From PGYT01 sp963675055 (GTDB taxonomy: Bacteria > Bacteroidota > Ignavibacteria > Ignavibacteriales > Melioribacteraceae): a stretch of DNA of 64,000 nucleotides. The stretch covers positions 2,356,001-2,420,000 of the forward strand of contig CAXXJE010000002.1 in the NCBI GenBank assembly GCA_963675055.2, written 5' to 3'. Below the pieces are notes generated by a model. That model searched no databases. It worked only from the letters and a program-made list of their open reading frames with translations, and was not told the origin of the DNA. Positions 1-8,250 of the stretch are shown piece by piece. How positions within the stretch are numbered: the first letter of the stretch is position 1; every line of letters begins with the position of its first letter. A program made the position numbers and the translations under genes.

Positions 1-319
1 CAATAGATCGGTATAAAGTATCCTTGATTACTATCAGTAAGTTATTCGGTTGATAACCAGCATCCAAAGCACGTGAATAATATCTTGAAAGAGCTGGTTC
101 CTTATTTTCGTAAGCTGCAACTAGTAGTTTGGTAAATCCCCAGTCGTTCTTGAATTCCCCGTACTTCTCAATTGTCCATAATCCGCCTTTCGGCCAAATA
201 CCTGTCGATTTTCCCTGCACGGGTTTATAAACAATTCCATCAGAAACAGTTTGTGCCTGAACAGTAATGAAAAAGGCTGTCAATGGAATGAGTGAGATTA
301 GAATAAAATATTTTTTCAT
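1..319 (-). CDS. Secreted protein of unknown function, N-terminal part only
   Basis: The start codon is at 317-319 on the minus strand and the frame stays open to the window edge, so about 106 N-terminal residues are visible. The protein opens with a clear signal peptide (MKKYFILISLIPLTAFFIT, then VQAQ), which predicts export to the periplasm or beyond. The mature part has several aromatic residues (GIWPKGGLWTIEKYGEF, later ALSRYYSRALDAGYQPNNL). I do not recognise the family. The rest lies outside the window, so no function is assigned. Confidence 0.7.
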   Translation of the reverse strand, partial: MKKYFILISLIPLTAFFITVQAQTVSDGIVYKPVQGKSTGIWPKGGLWTIEKYGEFKNDWGFTKLLVAAYENKEPALSRYYSRALDAGYQPNNLLIVIKDTLYRSI

Positions 320-417
320 ACAGGATATAAATGGTTAATCAGGATCATTTACCGGAATATACGATAATTTGTACTATTATAAAGTGTGAAAATATACATT
401 ACATACCAATCAGCATA

Positions 418-1455
418 TTAAAACACCATCTTCGCCAGTTTCAGTATGCCCTGTTTCCACGGAACACGATGTGATACGCCGGACTGATTCCTGAATTTGT
501 CCAGGTTTTCAACATACCAGTTGTAATTCCTAACCAGTGCATCTCTGTTAGAGTATTTCGGTTGATAACCAAGTCTTTTTTCAGCCTTTTCGATCGATAC
601 AAACGAATCTTTAGATGCTGTTTCATATACCCATTTGTAAAGGGGAGATAACTTCAAAGCTTCCAGGAACCTTAAAGTCCAGATGATTGGTTTCTCGGGG
701 AGTCCGACAATTTTCTTGCCGTAACCTGCCGCATCCAGAACAGCCTGGTAGTCTTCACGCATTGTAAGGAAATCCTTTGCTCCGATATTAAATGTATCAT
801 TAACTGTATTCTCATCCAGTTCGATACAACTATACACTGCGTTGCAAAGGTCCTCAACATCAAGCAATTGATAGCGGTTGCTGCCGCTGCCGATCATAGG
901 GAAGTTGTGTCCGGTGTAAGCCCAGTCATAAAGCAGCGCAAATACACCGAGTCTCTCCGGACCGATAAATGATTTCGGTCGGATAATCGGAACGCACATA
1001 CCTTTATCCCGGTATTTCAGGCATTCGTTTTCCGCCTCAATTTTGGCAATGCCATATGGGCCTACACCGTCTAGGCGGTCATGTTCGTAAATAGGATGAT
1101 GATCGGGTATGCCGTAAACTGCTGTCGATGAAATATGTATGAACCTTTTAACATCATGCGTGTGTGCGGATTCAAGTAATAGTCTAGTACCATCAATGTC
1201 AGTAGTGTGGATTTCCTCGGGTGAATATAAGGGAAGTGCGGCTGCAGTATGGATAACAATGTCAATCCCTTGCATAGCTCGATCGACAGTCTCTTTTTCC
1301 CGTATATCACCCTGAATTATCGTGATCTTTTCTTTAACATCATCATAATCAAATTCAACTATGTCTAATGAAACAACTTCATTATTTCTTTTTAATAAGT
1401 CTCTGACCAGATTGATGCCGAGAAAACCGGCACCGCCCGTAACTAGTATTTTCAT
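418..1455 (-). CDS. NAD(P)-dependent epimerase/dehydratase (extended SDR family)
   Basis: A 345-residue extended short-chain dehydrogenase/reductase. The nucleotide-binding Rossmann motif GGAGFLG is at residues 7-13, and the catalytic set is Ser110 with Tyr134-GIA-Lys138 (YxxxK). The acidic residue after the second strand (SLDIVEFD, about residue 31) favours NAD over NADP. Relatives act on nucleotide sugars or on sterol-type and dihydroflavonol substrates; the sequence alone does not fix the substrate. The C-terminal third (EKAEKRLGYQPKYS, about residue 300) is the usual substrate-binding part of this family. It is monocistronic, with a good promoter at 1490-1519. Confidence 0.88.
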   Translation of the reverse strand: MKILVTGGAGFLGINLVRDLLKRNNEVVSLDIVEFDYDDVKEKITIIQGDIREKETVDRAMQGIDIVIHTAAALPLYSPEEIHTTDIDGTRLLLESAHTHDVKRFIHISSTAVYGIPDHHPIYEHDRLDGVGPYGIAKIEAENECLKYRDKGMCVPIIRPKSFIGPERLGVFALLYDWAYTGHNFPMIGSGSNRYQLLDVEDLCNAVYSCIELDENTVNDTFNIGAKDFLTMREDYQAVLDAAGYGKKIVGLPEKPIIWTLRFLEALKLSPLYKWVYETASKDSFVSIEKAEKRLGYQPKYSNRDALVRNYNWYVENLDKFRNQSGVSHRVPWKQGILKLAKMVF

Positions 1456-1489
1456 TTTTTTTATCCTAAATTTCGCAAATTATTAAAAT

Positions 1490-1519
1490 CAAATTTACTA
1501 AATCTATTTCTGCGCTCAA
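1490..1519 (-). promoter_or_regulatory. Promoter for the SDR epimerase gene
   Basis: On the minus strand TTGAGC (1519-1514) is followed after 16 bp by TAAATTTG (1497-1490). The second element matches the Bacteroidetes -7 consensus TAnnTTTG exactly. Transcription would start near 1483, giving a leader of about 28 nt before the ATG at 1455. Confidence 0.5.
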
Positions 1520-1571
1520 ATTAAAGCGGAGTTAAAGTATAAATGAGCCAGTGGAAATGAAGGAGAATTTA

Positions 1572-2229
1572 ATGAAAAAGCTGACTGCTTTTATTATTTC
1601 TTTTTTACTTATTACCAGTACTTTATTGTTTGCGCAAAATGAATTCGAGGGAATAGTAAAATATGAGATGAAGCAGGGTGATATGGAAAAATCACCTTAC
1701 TTATTCGGTTAAGGGATCAAGTTTCCGAATGGATATTGAGGCCGAAGAGCAAATGAGTATAATTTTTACTGATGAGAATATGCTAATGCTCATGCCTTCT
1801 CAGAAGATGTATATGGATTACCCGAAATCTATGCTTGATATGATGATGCAGCAGCAGGGCGAAGAAAGTTCGGAGGAGTTTGATGCTGAAGATCTGGAAA
1901 AATATAAAACCGGTAAAACTAAAACAATTCTCGGGTATGAATGCGAACAATGGTTATACGAGGATGAGAATGGCACTTCTGAAATCTGGGCTACTGATGA
2001 ATTGGGACATTTTCTGTTTGCTGAGAATCCAATGCAGCAGGGTGGAGGCAGTATGATGAATATGTTCAATGAGACTGAGTTTTTCCCGCTGGTAGTGGTT
2101 GTTAAAACCAGTGATGGACAAACTGAAGTTGAACTGACTGCCCGGGAAGTGAAAAAACAGGAAATTGCCGATTCCCGGTTCAGTGCTCCGGAAGGATATC
2201 AGAAAATAACAATGCCGGGGATGAATTAG
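1572..2229 (+). pseudogene. DUF4412-type secreted protein, interrupted by a one-base frameshift
   Basis: A good ribosome site (GAAGGAG, 1558-1564) precedes an ATG at 1572 that opens a signal peptide (MKKLTAFIISFLLITSTLLF, then AQ) and the start of a mature domain (NEFEGIVKYEMKQGDME). That frame stops at 1716. The rest of the domain continues in the neighbouring frame from about 1690 to the stop at 2229: SVKGSSFRMDIEAEEQM, MLMPSQKMYMDYP, KTKTILGYECEQWLYEDE. Together they resemble DUF4412 proteins, which are exported and of unknown role. Removing one A from the A5 run at 1687-1691 restores a single frame of about 218 residues. Either the gene is recently inactivated or the run is a sequencing error. 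A GTG at 1678 would open the second frame alone, but without a signal peptide. Confidence 0.65.
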
Positions 2230-2231
2230 AG

Positions 2232-3284
2232 TTGATTAATATATTTGATAAATTGATTGGAAAGCGGTCCGGTATAATTTATATATTTCTATTTATAGTA
2301 GTTGCAATTTTTGGTGGCTGTAAGACACGACCGGAATTTCTGCCTGAAACCGATATAGTCAAAATAAATTTAAAAGGTATTGCAGCAGAGCGGTTTATAG
2401 AAGCTTCCGGTTTAGCCTGGTACGAAGACTATCTGATTATATTGCCTCAATTTCCGCATAAGGTTTGCAATGAAGCAGACGGAGCCCTCTTGTATATCAA
2501 AAAACAGGATATTATTGATTATCTGAATGGTGATAAGACCGATTCTCTCGCTGCCGAAAAGTTATTGTTTTCTGCAGCCGGACTCGACAGTCTTGGAAAG
2601 CGAGAAGGTTCCGGCTACGAAGCTATTGCGTTTGATGGTCGGGATGTATTTGTTCAGCTGGAATCTTTCTACTCTATTGAGTATTCAAGCTATTTGTATT
2701 CGGGAAAGGTCGTAGGAGACTTTGATTCAGTTGTTATTGATTCGTCGACGAGAATACCCATTAAATCGAAAACCGGATTAAAGAATACCGGCGAGGAAAG
2801 CATCTTTTTTCAGAACGGGAATATTACTTGTATTCATGAAGCGAATGGCTCAAAGAATTCGAAGAATCATTTTGCCGCCAGGTATAATAAAAATGACGGT
2901 TCTCTGAAAAAGATTGATTTTCCGCAAATCGAGTATAGAATTACAGACGCCTCTGAAGTTGATGAAAATGGAAATTTCTGGGTTATCAACTATTATTACC
3001 CAGGGGATTCTCTTTTATTAACGCCTGCTGTTGATTATTACTCATCAAAATTCGGACTCGGTAAATCACATACTCAATTCAAGCCGGTAGAAAGACTGCT
3101 CTTACTGCATTCCGGGAATAAAGATATATCGTATACTAATCTGCCCCCGATTTATATTAATTTGCATAATAATAAGGGCCGGAATTGGGAGGGTCTCGTT
3201 AAACTTGAGGATAAGGGATTTTTAATAATTACAGACTACTATCCCTCTACACTATTAGCTTTCGTACCTTTCCGGGATGATTAA
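2232..3284 (+). CDS. Lipoprotein with a phytase-like/propeller fold
   Basis: A 350-residue protein that starts at a TTG just after the previous reading frame ends. A hydrophobic stretch (residues 15-28) leads to a lipobox ending in Cys30 (IFGGC), so a lipid-anchored envelope protein is expected. The mature part has features of the esterase-like phytase or SdiA-regulated propeller group: EASGLAWYEDYLIIL near residue 60, GYEAIAFDGRDVFVQLE in the middle, and NWEGLVKLEDKGFLIITD near the end. The family match is from memory of motif style and the substrate is unknown. Translational coupling to the DUF4412-type gene upstream is likely because the gap is only 2 nt. Confidence 0.7.
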   Translation: MINIFDKLIGKRSGIIYIFLFIVVAIFGGCKTRPEFLPETDIVKINLKGIAAERFIEASGLAWYEDYLIILPQFPHKVCNEADGALLYIKKQDIIDYLNGDKTDSLAAEKLLFSAAGLDSLGKREGSGYEAIAFDGRDVFVQLESFYSIEYSSYLYSGKVVGDFDSVVIDSSTRIPIKSKTGLKNTGEESIFFQNGNITCIHEANGSKNSKNHFAARYNKNDGSLKKIDFPQIEYRITDASEVDENGNFWVINYYYPGDSLLLTPAVDYYSSKFGLGKSHTQFKPVERLLLLHSGNKDISYTNLPPIYINLHNNKGRNWEGLVKLEDKGFLIITDYYPSTLLAFVPFRDD

Positions 3285-3459
3285 TAGATCGCTTTAGGTG
3301 ATATGCGTTCAAACTAAAATAAGAAAAGATAAATTCTTTAGTTTACCGGTAAGTCTGGCGGAGATGAAAAAAAACCAAAACTTTTATTCGGAAGAAATTC
3401 GTTTTTAACTCGTTTTGTACGTTTGGCAATAATACTGTCGAATTTATACTAGGGAATTC

Positions 3460-3490
3460 TTGACATTATAAGGGTTTAGCTATATTTTTG
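3460..3490 (+). promoter_or_regulatory. Promoter of the rplM-rpsI operon
   Basis: TTGACA (3460-3465), a 17-bp spacer, then TATTTTTG (3483-3490), which fits the Bacteroidetes TAnnTTTG element and also has an E. coli-like -35. Transcription should begin near 3497, about 37 nt before the rplM start. This is the best promoter in the window. The remaining gene-free stretch, 3285-3459, holds an 8-bp inverted repeat (AAACTAAA/TTTAGTTT) without a T tract. Confidence 0.7.
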
Positions 3491-3533
3491 TAAACTTTGA
3501 GAAAATAAAATGCGCATATTGGAGGATTAGGTT

Positions 3534-3974
3534 GTGAAACAAGAAAGAATAACAAGATTTATAAAAACCGAAGATGCCGATAGAAAATGGTATGTGGTTG
3601 ATGCTCAGGATAAGGTCCTCGGTAGACTCGCTGCAGAAGTTGCTAAAGTTATCCGCGGTAAAAATAAACCGATATTTACACCCAATATGGATACTGGCGA
3701 CTTTGTGATTGTCTTGAATGCCGATAAAGTTAGAATGACCGGGAAAAGAGAAGCGCAGAAAAGTTATTTCTCACATTCAGGTTATCCGGGCGGTGTTACA
3801 ACAACCTCATTTTCCGAGATGAGAGCAAAGAAACCGGAATTTATTATTGAAAAAGCTGTTAAAGGTATGCTGCCTAAAAACAGACTGGGAAGACAATTAA
3901 TTAAGAAATTGAAAGTCTATACAGGTGATTCTCACCCGCATAGTGCACAAAAACCAGAACCATTAAGCTTTTAA
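3534..3974 (+). CDS. rplM: 50S ribosomal protein L13
   Basis: A 146-residue protein of normal L13 length. Diagnostic stretches are KWYVVDAQDKVLGRLA near the N-terminus, GDFVIVLNADKVRMTGK in the middle and KGMLPKNRLGRQ near residue 115. L13 binds 23S rRNA early in large-subunit assembly. The start is GTG at 3534, placed behind the strong ribosome site GGAGGA (3521-3526). It is followed after 11 nt by rpsI, the conserved L13-S9 pair. Confidence 0.98.
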   Translation: MKQERITRFIKTEDADRKWYVVDAQDKVLGRLAAEVAKVIRGKNKPIFTPNMDTGDFVIVLNADKVRMTGKREAQKSYFSHSGYPGGVTTTSFSEMRAKKPEFIIEKAVKGMLPKNRLGRQLIKKLKVYTGDSHPHSAQKPEPLSF

Positions 3975-3985
3975 GAGGAATTTGA

Positions 3986-4372
<387 letters not shown>

Positions 4373-4375
4373 AAT

Positions 4376-4407
4376 TTGGGAAACTTTCTCGTCATTATAT
4401 AAATTTT
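4376..4407 (+). promoter_or_regulatory. Candidate rpsB-tsf promoter
   Basis: TTGGGA (4376-4381), an 18-bp spacer, then TAAATTTT (4400-4407), which fits TAnnTTT with the last base changed. Transcription would start near 4414, just before the hairpin at 4421-4448. If so, that hairpin lies in the rpsB leader rather than only ending rpsI. This is an inference from spacing and sequence. Confidence 0.35.
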
Positions 4408-4420
4408 ATTTTAATTATAA

Positions 4421-4448
4421 GAGGTGGATTACTTTCACCTCGTTTTTT
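4421..4448 (+). terminator. Intrinsic terminator after rpsI (or attenuator before rpsB)
   Basis: GAGGTG (4421-4426) pairs with CACCTC (4436-4441) around a 9-nt loop and is followed by GTTTTTT (4442-4448). This is a classical Rho-independent terminator shape. Confidence 0.7.
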
Positions 4449-4466
4449 ATCAATCATACTTCCCGA

Positions 4467-4505
4467 TTTGCCCCCTGTGTCCGCTAAATGCGGGTTAACG
4501 GCAAA
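4467..4505 (+). promoter_or_regulatory. Structured rpsB leader, possible S2 autoregulatory site
   Basis: A nested fold lies just upstream of rpsB. The outer stem pairs TTTGCC (4467-4472) with GGCAAA (4500-4505), and the inner hairpin is CCGC-TAAAT-GCGG (4481-4493). Ribosomal-protein operons for S2 are often repressed by S2 binding to their own leader. That this fold does so here is inference. Confidence 0.35.
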
Positions 4506-4540
4506 GTTGAAGGAAGTAGAAGAAAAACAGGAGCTACATA

Positions 4541-5500
4541 ATGGCTAAGCCAGAATTAACTCAACTCATTGAGACCGGTGCGCATTTCGGTCACTTAACC
4601 CGTCGATGGAATCCTAAAATGAAACCCTACATCTTCATGGAGAAGAACGGGATTCACATAATCGATCTGAAGAAAACTCAGGAATCTATTGGTATTGCAG
4701 CTAACAAACTGACTAACATAGTTTCCGAAGGTAAATCGATATTATTTGTCGGTACAAAGAAACAAGCCAAATCAGTTATTGCCGAGGCTGCTAAAAAATC
4801 AGGAAGTAACTGGGTAAGTGAACGCTGGCTGGGCGGAATGCTTACTAACTTTTCAACGATAAGAAAGAGTATTAAACGCCTCCAGAATATAGATAAAATG
4901 GAAAGTGACGGTACTTTCGAAAAAATTACAAAGAAAGAAAGACTTCAGCTTACAAGAGAAAAAGACAAACTTAGGAAAATTCTTGATGGTGTTGAAACAC
5001 TTGGAAGATTACCGGGTGCATTGTTTATTGTTGACATTAAAAAAGAAGCTATCGCCGTCAGGGAAGCACTTAGATTGAACATCCCGATATTTGCTATTGT
5101 TGATACTAATTGTGATCCTGATAATATTGATTGCATTATTCCGGCAAATGATGATGCTGTAAGAGCAATTGATCTTATCGTTAATATAATGGCGGACGCA
5201 GTAGTTGAAGGACAGGCTAAAGCAAAAGAACTGAAAGCTCAGGAAGCTGCTGATAAAGAACGACAGAAAAAAGAACGTGGTGAAACAGAGCAGGAAGACG
5301 ATAAAGAAGGAAAGGTAAAAGTACGTAGGGTTAAACTTGATGGTAAAGGTAAGAAAGGTCCTAAGGCAAAAAAAGCTGATAAGCCTGCTGAAGAAGAAAA
5401 AGCTGAAAAACAGGAAAAAGCTCCGGAAGTAAAAGAAGAAGTTAAGGAAGCTGAACCTAAAGCAGAAGAAAAGAAAGAATCTGAAGAAGAAAAAAAATAA
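4541..5500 (+). CDS. rpsB: 30S ribosomal protein S2 with a long charged tail
   Basis: The first 230 or so residues are a standard S2: GAHFGHLTRRWNPKMKPYIF near the start, SILFVGTKKQAK near residue 66, WVSERWLGGMLTNF near residue 90, and IPIFAIVDTNCDPDNIDC near residue 187. S2 usually ends around 230-260 residues; this one runs to 319. The extra 80 or so residues are almost entirely Lys, Glu and Ala in alternating blocks, so they should be disordered. The ribosome site is CAGGAG (4529-4534). It is co-transcribed with tsf 28 nt downstream. Confidence 0.97.
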   Translation: MAKPELTQLIETGAHFGHLTRRWNPKMKPYIFMEKNGIHIIDLKKTQESIGIAANKLTNIVSEGKSILFVGTKKQAKSVIAEAAKKSGSNWVSERWLGGMLTNFSTIRKSIKRLQNIDKMESDGTFEKITKKERLQLTREKDKLRKILDGVETLGRLPGALFIVDIKKEAIAVREALRLNIPIFAIVDTNCDPDNIDCIIPANDDAVRAIDLIVNIMADAVVEGQAKAKELKAQEAADKERQKKERGETEQEDDKEGKVKVRRVKLDGKGKKGPKAKKADKPAEEEKAEKQEKAPEVKEEVKEAEPKAEEKKESEEEKK

Positions 5501-5528
5501 TTGAAATTAAGTAAGGAATACAAAAATC

Positions 5529-6389
5529 ATGGCAATTAGTGCATCCCAAGTAAAAGAACTGCGTGATAAAACAGGCGCAGGTATGATGGATTGTAAAAAG
5601 GCCTTAACGGAAGCTGATGGTGATTTTGAAAAAGCCGTTGAAATATTAAGAAAGAAAGGCGCTTCTGTTGCTGCCAAAAGAGCTGAAAGAACTGCGAATG
5701 AAGGCATTATTAAAATTAGTGTTTTCAATGATGGCAAAGAAGCTGCGATAGTTGAAGTTAATTGTGAAACTGACTTCGTTGCAAATAGTGATGATTTCCT
5801 TTCTTTCGCTGACTTCGTTTTAGACGCTGTTGTTGCTAATAAACCTGCTGGTAAAGAAGACCTGCTTTCTCTTATTCATGATGGTAAAAGCATTCAGGAT
5901 GAGCTTACCAATGTAACAGGTAAGATTGGTGAAAAAATAGAAGTATCCAGAATTGTTGTTGAAAATGTTGATGAAGGTCTTCTTGTTGATTATATACACC
6001 ATGGTGCAAAACTTGGTGTTTTAATTAAGTCCGAAGGAAAAACAGCTGAAGGTCTCCAGGAAATCTTGAAAGATATCGCAATGCAGGTCGCTGCGATGAA
6101 ACCTCAGTACCTCGCAGTTGAAGATGTTCCACAGGATGATATTGAAAAAGAAAAAGATATCTATAAAGAAGTAGCTCGCAAGGAAGGTAAGCCGGAACAA
6201 ATTCTTGATAAAATTGCAGATGGTAAAATAAACAAGTATTACCAGGAAGTCTGTTTGAGCGAACAGGCATTTATCAAGGATAATGCAAAGACTGTAAAAG
6301 AAATACTCGCGGAATTTAATAAAGCGAATGATACGGAAGTTAAACTTTCCAAATTCTACCGCTTCCATCTGAGCGATGACAATAAGTAA
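5529..6389 (+). CDS. tsf: Translation elongation factor Ts
   Basis: A 286-residue EF-Ts, the guanine nucleotide exchange factor for EF-Tu. The N-terminal UBA-like part carries VKELRDKTGAGMMDCKKAL, and the core has VEVNCETDFVANSDDF near residue 80, which contacts EF-Tu. The C-terminal coiled part ends near SKFYRFHLSDDNK. The order rpsB-tsf-pyrH-frr is conserved widely in bacteria. The gene is followed by a strong terminator at 6401-6433. Confidence 0.98.
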   Translation: MAISASQVKELRDKTGAGMMDCKKALTEADGDFEKAVEILRKKGASVAAKRAERTANEGIIKISVFNDGKEAAIVEVNCETDFVANSDDFLSFADFVLDAVVANKPAGKEDLLSLIHDGKSIQDELTNVTGKIGEKIEVSRIVVENVDEGLLVDYIHHGAKLGVLIKSEGKTAEGLQEILKDIAMQVAAMKPQYLAVEDVPQDDIEKEKDIYKEVARKEGKPEQILDKIADGKINKYYQEVCLSEQAFIKDNAKTVKEILAEFNKANDTEVKLSKFYRFHLSDDNK

Positions 6390-6400
6390 TTTCGTAAAAA

Positions 6401-6433
6401 GGTCTTATTTTTTTTAATAAGACCTTTTTTTTT
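6401..6433 (+). terminator. Strong intrinsic terminator between tsf and pyrH
   Basis: A 9-bp stem, GGTCTTATT (6401-6409) with AATAAGACC (6416-6424), a short T-rich loop and nine T residues (6425-6433). It separates the rpsB-tsf unit from pyrH-frr, leaving only 14 nt before the pyrH start. Confidence 0.85.
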
Positions 6434-6447
6434 ATATTTGAGGATAT

Positions 6448-7191
6448 ATGAACGAGAAATTAAAGTACAAAAGAATACTTCTTAAGCTTAGCGGTGAGTC
6501 TCTTATGGGAACTAAAGGTCATGGGATCGATCCTGCTATGCTTGATTTCTTTGCATCCGAGATTAAAAAGATACAGACACTCGGTGTACAGGTTGGGCTG
6601 GTTATTGGCGGCGGAAACATTTACCGGGGATTGAATGCAGGTGAGCAGGGTATTGACAGAGTTACAGGCGATCAAATGGGTATGCTTGCAACAATGATAA
6701 ATGCTCTTGCCTTGCAGAATGCTTGTGAAAAATACGGCATGTTTACCCGACTTATGAGCGCAATTGAAATGAATGAAATTGCCGAGCCTTATATTAGGCG
6801 CCGCGCTGTTCGTCACCTGGAAAAAGGAAGAATAATTATATTCGGTGCCGGAACGGGTCATCCTTATTTCAGCACGGATACTGCTGCTTCACTGCGGGCA
6901 GTTGAAATTGAGGCTGATGCTATATTCAAAGGAACAAGAGTTGATGGTGTATACGATTCTGATCCGGAAAAAAATCCGGATGCTTCTCTGTTCACGGAAA
7001 TAACTTATTCCGAAGTTATAAATCAGAATCTACGGGTTATGGACATGACTGCAATCAGTCTGTGTAAAGAAAATGATCTTCCCATTATAGTTTTTAATAT
7101 GAATGTGGAAGATAACCTGCTTAGAGTAATTGCCGGTGAGAATATCGGCACATCAGTGCGTGATACGCAAATGGAAAAATCTAGTTTATAA
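6448..7191 (+). CDS. pyrH: UMP kinase
   Basis: A 247-residue hexameric-type bacterial UMP kinase of the amino-acid-kinase fold, which makes UDP from UMP and ATP. It has KRILLKLSGESLMG at the N-terminus, VGLVIGGGNIYRG near residue 55, GTGHPYFSTDTAASLRA near residue 139 and KGTRVDGVYDSDPEKNPDA near residue 173. The ATG follows GAGG by 6 nt. It lies 16 nt upstream of frr. Because of the terminator just before it, expression needs read-through or a promoter within the terminator tail. Confidence 0.98.
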   Translation: MNEKLKYKRILLKLSGESLMGTKGHGIDPAMLDFFASEIKKIQTLGVQVGLVIGGGNIYRGLNAGEQGIDRVTGDQMGMLATMINALALQNACEKYGMFTRLMSAIEMNEIAEPYIRRRAVRHLEKGRIIIFGAGTGHPYFSTDTAASLRAVEIEADAIFKGTRVDGVYDSDPEKNPDASLFTEITYSEVINQNLRVMDMTAISLCKENDLPIIVFNMNVEDNLLRVIAGENIGTSVRDTQMEKSSL

Positions 7192-7207
7192 TAAATTTGA
7201 GGATATC

Positions 7208-7765
7208 ATGGAAAAGGAAGTAATCGTTGACGCAAAATCCAGAATGGATAAATCTATTGAAGCCTTCAGACATGAGATCGCGAAAATTCGAACAGGAAAA
7301 GCTACTACCGCGCTTCTCGATGGGATTAAGGTAGACTATTACGGTTCTCAATCTCCTTTGAACCAGGTTGCCAATGTATCCGTGCTGGATGTACACACAC
7401 TATCTATTACTCCATGGGACAAAAATATGGTCGCTGAAATTGATAAGGCGATTTTAAGCGCTGACCTGGGTTTGAATCCCGTGAATGACGGTACAAATAT
7501 AAAAGTTCCTATTCCACCCCTTACCGAAGAGAGAAGAAAAGAACTTGTTAAGCTCGTTAAAAAATTTGGTGAAGATGCAAAAATTGCAATTCGTAACGTT
7601 AGAAGAGATGCAAATGACAAACTGAAAAAGTTGGAAAAGGATAAAGATCTTTCCGAGGATCTTCGTCATGATGCTGAAACTGAAGTTCAGCAGGTAACCG
7701 ATAGACATACTTTATCAATTGATGAAATTATTAAACATAAAGAAGCTGAGATCATGGAAGTGTAG
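7208..7765 (+). CDS. frr: Ribosome recycling factor
   Basis: With the ATG at 7208 the protein has 185 residues, the normal RRF length. An upstream in-frame GTG at 7130 lies inside pyrH and is not preferred; TTGAGGATATC before 7208 supplies the ribosome site. Typical stretches are KIRTGKATTALLDGIKVDYYG near residue 28 (hinge and domain II) and EERRKELVKLVKKFGEDAKI near residue 109. With EF-G it splits post-termination ribosomes. A terminator follows at 7791-7816. Confidence 0.97.
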   Translation: MEKEVIVDAKSRMDKSIEAFRHEIAKIRTGKATTALLDGIKVDYYGSQSPLNQVANVSVLDVHTLSITPWDKNMVAEIDKAILSADLGLNPVNDGTNIKVPIPPLTEERRKELVKLVKKFGEDAKIAIRNVRRDANDKLKKLEKDKDLSEDLRHDAETEVQQVTDRHTLSIDEIIKHKEAEIMEV

Positions 7766-7790
7766 ATCACTTTCAGTTACAGAGATTTTT

Positions 7791-7816
7791 AAACCGTCCT
7801 TTGAGGCGGTTTTTTT
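7791..7816 (+). terminator. Intrinsic terminator after frr
   Basis: AAACCG (7791-7796) pairs with CGGTTT (7807-7812) around TCCTTTGAGG, which can add inner pairs, and runs into a T tract ending at 7816. Confidence 0.75.
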
Positions 7817-8155
7817 ATGCTCATTAATTTCATTGGAATGTTATCAAATACCGGATTTATCTTCGGCTTAAAGCTTTTCCCAACTTGTCATTGTTGAAAA
7901 TACAAGATCTCTTGACGCATTGAACAAAAGACTGAAAAGTAATTAATCTTATCCTCAAATCGGATAGCGGGAACATTAAAGAAAAATGTTAATTGAATGT
8001 ATGAGAGAATTTCTGTTTTGTGGAGATAATTGTGTATGTTAAATGTATTGTCCCGGCGAATTTTTTCGGGTTGAAATTCGGCTATTCGGGTAATGAATAT
8101 CAGAAAAAAATAATTTGTTCAATTCTTAATAATGTTCCTGTTAAAATCTGTTTTC
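7817..8155 (+). other. Gene-free stretch with no recognised element
   Basis: About 340 bp between the frr terminator and the maeB promoter. I see no start-to-stop gene on either strand and no tRNA-like motif. One frame is open from 7873 to 7944 with coding-like codons (ending LDALNKRLKSN, then a stop), but it has no start codon, so it may be a decayed remnant or chance. A weak hairpin (CCCG/CGGG) lies near 8051-8071. Confidence 0.4.
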
Positions 8156-8186
8156 TTGAGTTCCATAATAATAACTCATATTTTTA
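8156..8186 (+). promoter_or_regulatory. Promoter of maeB
   Basis: TTGAGT (8156-8161), a 17-bp spacer, then TATTTTTA (8179-8186), one base off TAnnTTTG. Transcription would begin near 8193, leaving a leader of about 58 nt before the ATG at 8251. Confidence 0.5.
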
Positions 8187-8250
8187 AGTGAGACAATTGC
8201 ATCTTATTAATGCGATTTAATTAAAATACTAATTCTATGAAGGTACTGAG

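Noticed and set aside
7130..7207. N-terminal extension of frr inside pyrH
   Set aside because: RRF is 185 residues in all relatives and the ATG at 7208 has a ribosome site. The extension overlaps pyrH.
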